NCBI GenBank assembly: GCA_910585565.1
Contig: CAJUFC010000154.1
Coordinates: 1-9,997 of the forward strand
Direction of reading: 5' to 3'
Origin: an uncultured Eggerthellaceae bacterium
GTDB lineage: Bacteria; Actinomycetota; Coriobacteriia; Coriobacteriales; Eggerthellaceae
DNA: 9,997 bases
The position numbers were made by a program, and so were the translations under genes. Under the pieces are notes generated by a model that worked only from the letters and a program-made list of their open reading frames with translations, ran no database searches and had not been told where the DNA came from. This document shows, piece after piece, positions 1 to 5,663 of the stretch (position 1 is the stretch's first letter; every line of letters starts with the position of its first letter).

Positions 1-2003
1 AGGTCGGACACGGCCTTGGTGATGTAGTTCCTGCCATCGAGGGCGGACGCGGTCACGTAGCTGTTGAGGTCGGTCGCCTTGGCGTAGGTGCCGTCGTGGT
101 CGTGGTCGCTGCGAGCTGCAGTTTCAGCCGAGCCGGTTCCTGCGAAGGAATTGGTGGTGAGGAGCGGTGCCGAACCAAACGCCTCAGCCCGGGCAACCCG
201 AATCCAACCATACTCCATCTGGGCGGTGTCCATCGCCCCCAATGCCTTACCCTCAATCCCACAAGCCGCAATCCGAAAACCCTCTGGAGCAGAGATTGCC
301 ACACCACCAAGCATAGAGCCATTCACGCTGCGTGCGACGACATTTGCACGATTCCCAGAGTCAAGATAGATGATCCAATAAATCGGCCGAACGCTACCCG
401 TATACCAAATCCAGCCAGGAGAATGACTGGGATCGCAAGCAACTTCCCCGCTAGCAACAAAGGACATGCTGGCGGCCGGAAAGTCCAGGACGTACAACCC
501 AAACTCAACCGTCGTGGTCGCAAATGGAGAAATGAACTCATCGACATCGGGGGCATCCCCCGCGTCATCTCCCGAGAGCGCAGCCGCATGACCCATCACA
601 TCCATCTCTCGTAGCGGCGTTGGCGTTGAAACCTCGACGGATGCCATGGCAGCTCTCTCTTGCAACGCGAAAGGCAATACAGGCTCGGTCAGGTTGGAGC
701 AATCTTTGAAGGCGTCTTGGCCTATGGCGGTCATGCCCTCGGGGATGGCGACGCTCGTGAGGAAGGCGGCGCCCTCGAAGGCGCCTGCGGCTATCTCCGT
801 CACCGGGTAGGTGACGCCGTCGATCACAATCGTGGCCGGGATGTCGATATGGGATGGCGTGGCGGTCTTGTCGCCTTGCCACGTCACGCTCGCGGTCATG
901 TCGGACCTGACGGTGAAGGCGAGGCCGCTCTCGGCCTGCTCGACGACGCCCTCGGCGTTCGGCTTCTTCAGGTCCATGGCGTTCTCGTGGGCGCCGGGGT
1001 AGGAGACGAGCTGGAGCTCCGTGCGCTCGATCGTGCCTTCCTCGGTCACGGCCACCGCCTCGGTGAGCGAGCCGTAGGGCTTGCCCATGACGATGTCGTC
1101 GGTGCGCCAGCCGGCCTCGTGCCAGGCGCTCCTGCGCTCCTTTTGTCCCGCGTCTCCCATGAGGGCCATGCTGGCGCTCACGCGCTCATCGTCGGTCACC
1201 GCGGCGCTCGCCTGCGGGACGACCACCTTGGCGGACTCCATCTGCTCCGTGGAGAACGCGCCGTCGGCGATGCGCTCCATGGTGCCGAAGGCGACGACCG
1301 TCTTGAGGTCGCGCACGTCGCTAAACGCGCCCTCCGCTATCGCGCGGCACTCGACGGGGATGCGCGCGGAGACGAGGGCAGGCGGCGCCCACAAAAGCTC
1401 CTTGCACTCGATGGCCTCGATCGTGCCGTCGTCGCTCTGCACCGTCACGCTCGTCGGGCGGAAGAGCATGCCGCCGGAGGTCGAGTAGGCGGCGCGCACG
1501 GACGCGGCGCCGGCCGCCACCGGGAGCGTCGAGGACGCTCCCGCGACCTCCACGGACAGCAGCGCCGGGAGCGCGGATGCGAGCGTGGCGGTGTCGATGT
1601 CCTTGACCGACTGAGGCAGCGAGAGGACGACCACCTTGTCGGCCACCTGGCCTTTGGCGAGGTCGACGGCGACGACCGGCGCCTCCTTGCCGTCGACGGA
1701 GACGGCAGCCGGGAACGAGAGGGCGCCCTCGGGGGCGTCGCCGTCGAAGCCGACGAGCGAGAGGCCGCCGTCTGCGACCGTATACATGAGGCCGTCAGCC
1801 GCGAGCATGCCGTCAGCACGCTCCTCGGCGACGGGCAGCTGCGACGCGGCGTCGGCATCGGCCACCTCGCCCGCGTCGCCGCTCATACTCTCAAGCGCCA
1901 CGTCCCCGCCGGACGTGGCCGGGCGCTCGACGGGCTCGTCGGCGAACGCGGGCGACAGGCCCGTTGCGGGCAGCATCGTGACGGCCAGCAGCATCGCCAG
2001 CAT
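1..2003 (-). CDS. Secreted surface protein with BspA-like leucine-rich repeats, partial (C-terminus beyond window edge)
   Basis: A single uninterrupted minus-strand frame runs from the ATG at 2003 to position 1 and leaves the window open (667 codons). It begins with a hydrophobic signal peptide core (LAMLLAVTMLPATGLSPAFA, then DEPVE), so the protein is exported. Two blocks fit the LRR_5/BspA pattern of aromatic and hydrophobic positions around G-A-F: residues about 215-263 (AIAEGAF, RIADGAF) and about 396-440 (EIAAGAF, AIGQDAF, then CSNL). Such proteins usually sit on the cell surface and bind host or bacterial partners; this role is inferred from the family. Residues about 437-630 form a different, aromatic-rich, probably beta-strand segment with much weaker GC bias at third positions; after it the GC-rich codon pattern resumes (DHDHDGTYAKATDL). 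No anchor motif is visible because the C-terminus is missing. The start is uncertain: ATG 2003 leaves no basic residues before the hydrophobic core, while in-frame sequence upstream supplies arginines. In-frame ATGs also exist at 2165 and 2342. Confidence 0.8.
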   Translation of the reverse strand, partial: MLAMLLAVTMLPATGLSPAFADEPVERPATSGGDVALESMSGDAGEVADADAASQLPVAEERADGMLAADGLMYTVADGGLSLVGFDGDAPEGALSFPAAVSVDGKEAPVVAVDLAKGQVADKVVVLSLPQSVKDIDTATLASALPALLSVEVAGASSTLPVAAGAASVRAAYSTSGGMLFRPTSVTVQSDDGTIEAIECKELLWAPPALVSARIPVECRAIAEGAFSDVRDLKTVVAFGTMERIADGAFSTEQMESAKVVVPQASAAVTDDERVSASMALMGDAGQKERRSAWHEAGWRTDDIVMGKPYGSLTEAVAVTEEGTIERTELQLVSYPGAHENAMDLKKPNAEGVVEQAESGLAFTVRSDMTASVTWQGDKTATPSHIDIPATIVIDGVTYPVTEIAAGAFEGAAFLTSVAIPEGMTAIGQDAFKDCSNLTEPVLPFALQERAAMASVEVSTPTPLREMDVMGHAAALSGDDAGDAPDVDEFISPFATTTVEFGLYVLDFPAASMSFVASGEVACDPSHSPGWIWYTGSVRPIYWIIYLDSGNRANVVARSVNGSMLGGVAISAPEGFRIAACGIEGKALGAMDTAQMEYGWIRVARAEAFGSAPLLTTNSFAGTGSAETAARSDHDHDGTYAKATDLNSYVTASALDGRNYITKAVSD

Positions 2004-2102
2004 GACGGAGACGATACGGGTCGCGGCGCGTGCAATCGGGACGCTCCGAGCTACACATCCCTCCTCGCCCGCTCGCGGCGATATCCCCCTCGCAACGCGG
2101 AA

Positions 2103-2140
2103 GATTCCTCGTCGGGGCTTCGCCCGCTCCTCGGAATGAC
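2103..2140. repeat. Short palindromic dispersed-repeat-like sequence
   Basis: On the minus strand this reads GTCATTCCGAGGAGCGGGCG and ends in GAGGAATC. The ends ATTCC and GGAAT are complementary, and an inner GGGC-TTC-GCCC core forms a tight hairpin. Sequences of the form GTCATTC-GAG-GA-CGAAG-GAATC occur as small dispersed intergenic repeats in many bacterial genomes; membership is inferred from resemblance and only one copy is present here. It lies just upstream of the surface-protein signal peptide region, within the possible long 5' extension of that frame, which argues against that extension being protein-coding. Confidence 0.4.
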
Positions 2141-2371
2141 GAATGGTCTTCGCTGGACGGGGCATCACCTTCTGCCCCGTTGCCTGTTCGGCGGAGGCGG
2201 CATGGGTGCCGCGCGCAGCTCCGCAGCGAACGCGATCATCCAGTGGACGATCGCGCAGAGCGAGGACTGTTTGAGCACGGCGCCCGTGCCGCCGGAGCTG
2301 CGCTTGCGCCCGACTCCGGAACTCAGGATGAGGATATCCCATGACAAATCCCTTCCCTTCTGCGGCCTCTC

Positions 2372-2400
2372 TGGCGAAAGCCTCCGCGGGAAGGTACAAT
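2372..2400 (+). promoter_or_regulatory. Candidate promoter for a noncoding transcript
   Basis: TACAAT at 2395-2400 is a good -10 element, with a weak TGGCGA at 2372-2377 exactly 17 bp upstream as -35. No coding region follows in the sense direction; a cluster of hairpins starts a few bases downstream. The -35 match is poor, so this rests mainly on the -10 and on position. Confidence 0.3.
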
Positions 2401-2403
2401 GGT

Positions 2404-2600
2404 GCACGCGGAGGACCCTCGCTATGAGGGGCCGAAGCTCTGAGGCGCGTGACCCTTATGCCGGCAAAGCTAACAGGGTTGCGTGCCTTCTCTTATATGG
2501 TGCCCTTTCCCAAAGGCACTCTTTATCCAAATGGGATGTTCCAGAAAAGAGGTTGGCCCATCCCCAACGGGAATGGGCCATTAACCGCAAAAAAGCGCCC
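2404..2600 (+). ncRNA. Candidate structured noncoding RNA (unassigned family)
   Basis: The segment folds into several compact elements. GCACGC (2404-2409) pairs with GCGTGC (2481-2486) and encloses two hairpins, CCCTC-GCTAT-GAGGG (2416-2430) and ACCCT...AGGGT (2452-2456 with 2475-2479). This gives a three-way-junction shape; the joining strand and second loop both carry the self-complementary AGCT (2436-2439 and 2468-2471), so a loop contact is possible. Next comes a hairpin at 2500-2519 (GTGCC...GGCAC, bulged C) and a perfect 8-bp stem at 2554-2580 (TGGCCCAT...ATGGGCCA). No long frame with protein-like content covers it. I cannot match it to a named class: it lacks the signature cores of SAM-I, TPP, cobalamin, FMN, T-box, tmRNA or RNase P RNA. 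The strand is assumed from the upstream promoter-like site; hairpins by themselves do not fix it. Confidence 0.35.
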
Positions 2601-2616
2601 AAACCGCGTTGTCTTA

Positions 2617-2730
2617 TTGCATAGATAAGCCAACTTCGATGACCTCAAAACGAGATACAAGTAGGTGAGCGCTTGTTGCCAAGCGTTATCTCGCTCTGAG
2701 GAGCCTTATTAAGTTAGCCTATCTATGCAA
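2617..2730. repeat. 114-bp long-hairpin element (MITE-like or structured RNA)
   Basis: The outer arms TTGCATAGATAAGCCAACTT (2617-2636) and AAGTTAGCCTATCTATGCAA (2711-2730) are inverted repeats matching at 18 of 20 positions. The interior continues the fold: CCTCA (2643-2647) with TGAGG (2697-2701), CGAGATA (2651-2657) with TATCTCG (2687-2693), and CGCTTG-TTGC-CAAGCG (2670-2685) as a perfect apical hairpin. The whole forms one long rod interrupted by internal loops. It is too short for a transposase and has no obvious target-site duplication. It could be a non-autonomous mobile element, a small RNA, or a terminator region left by an older element. Confidence 0.55.
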
Positions 2731-2905
2731 CACTGTATGCTACACGATTCCCGCACTCCCGTCACCAGAACATCAGCATCAACCCCACCCGGCACAAAAT
2801 CTCCACCGCACTTCATCTTAAGAGGAGAGCAGTCAATCCTCTCATGCTCATTTGTTCCGAATATATGACGAAATGCAGTCTTATAGCAGTACTCTGACAG
2901 GTTAT

Positions 2906-2921
2906 TGTTATACTGATAGCA
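2906..2921 (+). promoter_or_regulatory. Operator and -10 candidate for the toxin-antitoxin operon
   Basis: TGTTAT-ACTG-ATAGCA is an imperfect palindrome (5 of 6 positions match between half-sites, 4-bp spacer) centred about 35 bp before the antitoxin ATG. It overlaps TATACT at 2909-2914, a reasonable -10. No good -35 is visible at the proper distance. RelB/DinJ-type antitoxins normally repress their own operon through small palindromes at the promoter, so autoregulation here is the expected arrangement; the site itself is inferred. Confidence 0.4.
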
Positions 2922-2948
2922 TCCCAATAGCACAGCGAGGTGATGACA

Positions 2949-3215
2949 ATGGCCATGGCTACCGTTACCGTGAAGGTAGATGCCGAGACAAAGGCTAAAG
3001 CTGCAAGCATCGTCGACGACTTGGGGCTCGATCTTTCCTCAGTCACGCGCGCCTTCTATCGGCAGATTGTTCGCGAGAGACGCGTTCCCCTTTCGCTCTC
3101 TTACGCAGCCACCCCCGAGGCCGCCGAGAACATCCGTGTAGCAGCCGACATGATAGCGTCCGGGCAGAGCCGCTTCTCTAACGCTGAAGATATGTTCTCC
3201 GCTCTCGGCATATAG
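2949..3215 (+). CDS. RelB/DinJ-family antitoxin
   Basis: An 88-residue protein with an N-terminal ribbon-helix-helix pattern: a beta-strand with alternating residues (ATVTVKVDAETK, about 3-15), then helix A (KAASIVDDLGLDLSS, about 17-31) and helix B (VTRAFYRQIVRERRVPL, about 32-48). The phrase with polar residue, GLDLSS, then A-F-Y and R-x-P-L is characteristic of the RelB/DinJ family. The C-terminal half (about 50-88) would wrap the toxin. It likely neutralises the RNase encoded 1 nt downstream and represses the shared promoter as a dimer. The ATG at 2949 is preferred because GAGG at 2937-2940 lies 8 nt upstream; a GTG at 2940 and ATGs at 2943 and 2955 are alternatives. Confidence 0.87.
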   Translation: MAMATVTVKVDAETKAKAASIVDDLGLDLSSVTRAFYRQIVRERRVPLSLSYAATPEAAENIRVAADMIASGQSRFSNAEDMFSALGI

Positions 3216-3216
3216 C

Positions 3217-3507
3217 ATGCTCAAGCCGGAATACACCCCGCGCTTCGACCGCGACATAAAGCGACTAAAACGCAAGCATGTTGACCTTGCGCCCCTCAAG
3301 GCCGTCATCAATCTTATCCTTGCAGACACCCCTGAGGCCATAGCGGAACTCAAGCGCCATCATAGACTGCATCGGCTCAAGGGCGCGTGGTCAGCAAGCC
3401 TTGAGTGCCATGTCGACAACGCCGCAGACTGGCTCCTCGTCTGGACGACAGGAAACGACCTCGCCGTATTCCAAGCCACTGGAACCCATGATGAGGTCCT
3501 ACGCTGA
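3217..3507 (+). CDS. YafQ-family (RelE superfamily) mRNA interferase toxin
   Basis: A 96-residue basic protein that begins 1 nt after the antitoxin stop codon, so the two are translationally coupled. It matches the YafQ pattern: N-terminal Y-x-x-x-F-x-[KR]D (YTPRFDRDIKRLKRKH), a middle HRLKGAW, then ECHVDNAADWLLVW and the C-terminal FQATGTHDEVL. The histidines expected for catalysis are present: H49/H52 region, H65, and H91 in TGTH, with D71 and W72 in the DWLL motif. YafQ toxins cleave mRNA in the ribosomal A site and arrest growth when freed from antitoxin. All key residues look intact, so the toxin is probably active. A terminator candidate follows, which suggests a two-gene operon. Confidence 0.9.
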   Translation: MLKPEYTPRFDRDIKRLKRKHVDLAPLKAVINLILADTPEAIAELKRHHRLHRLKGAWSASLECHVDNAADWLLVWTTGNDLAVFQATGTHDEVLR

Positions 3508-3548
3508 TATTTCCAGATAATCGCCATCGCCCTTCTAGGGGGCATAAG

Positions 3549-3589
3549 AAAAGCCCGTAAGCACCATGCGGGGAACTAACAGGCTTTTT
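3549..3589 (+). terminator. Intrinsic terminator candidate after the toxin gene
   Basis: AAAAGCC (3549-3555) is complementary to GGCTTTT (3582-3588) and the right arm runs into five Ts. The loop is long (26 nt) and holds an alternative inner pairing CCCG/CGGG. The site is 41 nt beyond the toxin stop. Because the left arm begins with As it could work, less efficiently, in both directions. Confidence 0.5.
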
Positions 3590-3602
3590 AACAAGCCAGG
3601 TT

Positions 3603-3647
3603 GGCATGTAGAAGGCATGCCGGTCTGGTCATCCGATTATACATGCC
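3603..3647. repeat. Inverted repeat GGCATGTA ... TACATGCC
   Basis: Perfect 8-bp arms at 3603-3610 and 3640-3647 are separated by 29 bp. The spacer contains the palindrome GGCATGCC (3614-3621), a further copy of the GGCATG motif. It lies between the toxin terminator and the repeat array before the ATPase. It may be a protein binding site or an old insertion junction; nothing in the sequence decides this. Confidence 0.35.
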
Positions 3648-3722
3648 GCGCGGCTCTCCTACAAGAGCAATGCAGATTCCCTCTCTTCTCGTCGCGTGTC
3701 CCCTCGACATCACTAAAGACAA

Positions 3723-3783
3723 GTCCAACTCTATAAGTCAAAACGGTCCAACTCTATAAGTCAAAACGGTCCAACTCTATAAG
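3723..3783 (+). repeat. Tandem 23-bp direct repeats upstream of the ATPase gene
   Basis: Two exact 23-bp units beginning GTCCAACTCTATAAGTCAAA (3723-3745 and 3746-3768) are followed by a third copy truncated after 15 bp, GTCCAACTCTATAAG (3769-3783). The truncated copy ends 6 bp before the -10 element of the ATPase promoter, so the array covers the -35 position. This looks like a regulator binding array (iteron-like operator) and not a CRISPR, since the units abut with no spacers. Confidence 0.8.
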
Positions 3784-3789
3784 GCATGA

Positions 3790-3795
3790 TACAAT
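3790..3795 (+). promoter_or_regulatory. Extended -10 promoter element of the ATPase gene
   Basis: TACAAT at 3790-3795 is preceded by TGA (3787-3789), giving an extended -10 motif (TGnTACAAT). No TTGACA-like -35 is visible; that position is occupied by the third direct repeat. The predicted start is near 3802, giving a leader of under 30 nt with the ribosome binding site GGAGAG about 5 nt before the ATG at 3830. Binding to the repeats would therefore block or help RNA polymerase directly. Confidence 0.5.
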
Positions 3796-3829
3796 CGCCT
3801 GCATATTAGCCTATTTTTGGAGAGACAAC

Positions 3830-5089
3830 ATGGAATGGGAATACCTGCCAAGAGTGGCCGATTCTACACTTGATTGGGCGCTCAAGACGTCGGGTGCAGT
3901 TCAGGTCGTCGGGCCGAAATGGTGCGGCAAGACAGTGACCTGCCAGCGCAAGGCCAGCAGTGCCGTCTTCCTGCAAGACCCTGACCTCAGCCCGACGCTT
4001 CTCGCTTTGGCTGATGCCAAGCCTTCAGCCATCCTTGAAGGAGAAAAGCCACGCCTCATAGATGAATGGCAGATGGCCCCTCAATTGTGGGATGCGGTCA
4101 GGTTCGACATCGACCGAACAAGCGAAAAGGGGCGGTTCATCCTCACCGGCTCTGCTACCCCGAAGAAGCGGCCTGCCCACTCAGGCGTAGGCAGGATATC
4201 TCGCTTGCCCATGCGCACCATGTCGCTGTTCGAAAGCGGCGAGTCCACCGGCGCCGTCTCGCTCAAGGCACTCTTTGACGGAAATCTCGACATCGGAGGC
4301 CTCGTCGATTTCGATATAGACGACATCGCATTCGCTCTCTGTCGTGGCGGCTGGCCACAAGCAGTGACCGAAACCGACCCGGCTGTCGCGCTCGCCCAGG
4401 CGAAAAACTACGTGAACGAGATGCTGGACTCCGACATCGATGAGCTTGAAGGAGCAAAGCGAAACTCAATATGGCTACGCTCTATTATGCGCTCATATGC
4501 CCGCAACATCTCAAGCGAAGCTCCCGTGACCACCATAGCTGCTGACATGCAGGGCGAACGCCCCTCCATCGTAACCGTCACCGACTACATCGATGCCCTC
4601 AAGCGCGCTTTCGTCACCGAAGACCTCAACGCTTGGAACCCGCGGCTGCGTTCGAAGACGGCTGTACGAACGAGCCCCACGCGTCATTTCTGCGACCCCT
4701 CGATTGCTGCCGCGATTCTTGATCTGACTCCATCTTCGCTGATGAGCGACTTCGACACGTTTGGATTGTTGTTCGAATCTCTGTGTGTCCACGACCTGCG
4801 CGTATATGCAGACGCGCTCGGCGGCCATATCGAGCACTATCGAGACAAGACAGGGCTTGAGGCCGATGCGGTCATTATTCTGCCTGATGGGCGATGGGCG
4901 CCGGTCGAGGTGAAGATGGGAAACAGCCGCATAGACCAAGCCGCAGAAAACCTCAAGAAGCTCGCGGCACGCGTCGATGGCGAAAATGAGGGCGCACCTG
5001 CTTTCCTGATGGTACTCACCTCAACCGCCGCAGCCTATAAGCGCGATGACGGCGTCTTGGTCACGCCGCTCGCCATGCTGGGCCCCTAG
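3830..5089 (+). CDS. AAA-type ATPase with C-terminal DUF4143 domain
   Basis: A 419-residue protein, normal length for the family. It opens with EYLPRVAD, typical of the actinobacterial subtype. The Walker A is GPKWCGKT (28-35), Walker B PRLIDEWQ (74-81, D78 and E79), and FILTGSATP (103-111) fits sensor 1. The second half (about 195-419) is the DUF4143 region: a helical segment, a strand with FCDPSIAAAIL, then FESLCVHDLR (314-323), EADAVIILPDGRWAPVEVKMG (344-364). E316, D346 and E360-V-K362 have the order of a PD-(D/E)XK nuclease-like core. Biochemical roles are poorly known; members are found scattered, often in accessory DNA, and a defence or selfish role has been suspected. It stands alone, with its own repeat-bearing promoter, and ends 33 bp before the convergent NYN gene. 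ATG 3830 is fixed by GGAGAG upstream. Confidence 0.9.
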   Translation: MEWEYLPRVADSTLDWALKTSGAVQVVGPKWCGKTVTCQRKASSAVFLQDPDLSPTLLALADAKPSAILEGEKPRLIDEWQMAPQLWDAVRFDIDRTSEKGRFILTGSATPKKRPAHSGVGRISRLPMRTMSLFESGESTGAVSLKALFDGNLDIGGLVDFDIDDIAFALCRGGWPQAVTETDPAVALAQAKNYVNEMLDSDIDELEGAKRNSIWLRSIMRSYARNISSEAPVTTIAADMQGERPSIVTVTDYIDALKRAFVTEDLNAWNPRLRSKTAVRTSPTRHFCDPSIAAAILDLTPSSLMSDFDTFGLLFESLCVHDLRVYADALGGHIEHYRDKTGLEADAVIILPDGRWAPVEVKMGNSRIDQAAENLKKLAARVDGENEGAPAFLMVLTSTAAAYKRDDGVLVTPLAMLGP

Positions 5090-5122
5090 CCACACGTGCC
5101 GCTGACATACCCAACTTGCCGC

Positions 5123-5653
5123 CTAGGCGTCGCGGAGGGCGCGGAGGCGTTGGGCTATTTCGGAGGGTATGCGGTCGGCGACGGTGCTTTTCTTGGAGAT
5201 GTGGGGGTGCTCCTTCTCGCGGCGGGCATCTTCCATGCGCGAGAGCTCTTGGCAGAAGCCCTCGGCGCTCATGCGGTCGATGCCGCCGCCGAACACCGTG
5301 TCTTGCACCGTGGCGTCGCTCGTCACGACGAGCGTTTCTACGCCGCGCTCGCGCGCGTCATGCGACAGCTTCTCGATGAGCTGGTCGGCCGAGCGCCCGC
5401 TTTGGGAGAACATGATGCGCACGCCGCCGATGTTGGCGTTCTCCGTGTGGATACCCAGCCGCTCGCCTGCGTCGTAGACGATGATGGCCTCCATGGTGGC
5501 GCCAGCATAGTTGATGACGTCGTTCATGAGCCGCTCGCGCGCCACGTTGTAGTAGTCATCCGTATAGTCGGGCAGCGCGATGCGGCTATACCGGCTGCCC
5601 GAGCGCAGCACGTTATAGCCGTCGACGATCAAGAGCTTCTTGCGCTTCTTCAC
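5123..5653 (-). CDS. YacP/Rae1-like NYN-domain ribonuclease
   Basis: A 176-residue protein with a GTG start. It opens with a lysine-rich tip and then LLIVDGYNVL (7-16), the hallmark NYN motif with D11. Other acidic residues of this PIN-like metal nuclease fold are D61 (IIVYDAGE), D90 (GRSADQLIE) and D113 (VVTSDATVQ). In Bacillus subtilis the relative Rae1 (YacP) cuts mRNA in the ribosomal A site; the same role here is inferred from family and context. The open frame extends upstream into rlmB, but that part is an out-of-frame shadow. GTG 5653 is chosen because AGGTG lies 7 nt before it and the domain begins at once. It starts 10 nt after the rlmB stop, so the two are co-transcribed, as in other Gram-positives. 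The last 35 residues are charged and helical. Confidence 0.85.
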   Translation of the reverse strand: MKKRKKLLIVDGYNVLRSGSRYSRIALPDYTDDYYNVARERLMNDVINYAGATMEAIIVYDAGERLGIHTENANIGGVRIMFSQSGRSADQLIEKLSHDARERGVETLVVTSDATVQDTVFGGGIDRMSAEGFCQELSRMEDARREKEHPHISKKSTVADRIPSEIAQRLRALRDA

Positions 5654-5663
5654 GACGATGCAC

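Larger units (their letters stand above)
2004..2948. other. Gene-poor stretch between the surface protein and the toxin-antitoxin pair
   Basis: No confident gene lies here. On the minus strand the surface-protein frame stays open up to an ATG at 2342, which is preceded by a good ribosome binding site (AAGGGA, 6 nt spacing). The encoded residues are arginine-rich and look like non-coding GC-rich DNA. A different minus frame (2165-2407, 80 residues) has more protein-like composition (WDILILSSG, CAIVHWMIAFAAEL) but matches nothing I recognise. From about 2395 rightwards base composition drops and hairpins dominate; these are listed separately. The long plus-strand frame across 660-2624 is the antisense shadow of the surface gene plus this non-coding DNA. 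Confidence 0.6.

Noticed and set aside
2404..2486. Known riboswitch (c-di-GMP-I, SAM-I, glycine, guanidine-I or fluoride)
   Set aside because: Short matches such as GGCAAAGC or GCCGAAG occur, but the conserved cores of these classes are not present in the right order.
660..2624. Very long plus-strand open frame (654 codons)
   Set aside because: Its sequence is rich in Arg, Gly, His and Ala with no domain-like pattern. It is antisense to the surface-protein frame, which has a signal peptide and leucine-rich repeat motifs, and it runs on through hairpin-rich intergenic DNA.
3723..3783. CRISPR array
   Set aside because: The units are directly adjacent with no spacers, only two and a partial copy exist, and no cas genes are nearby.
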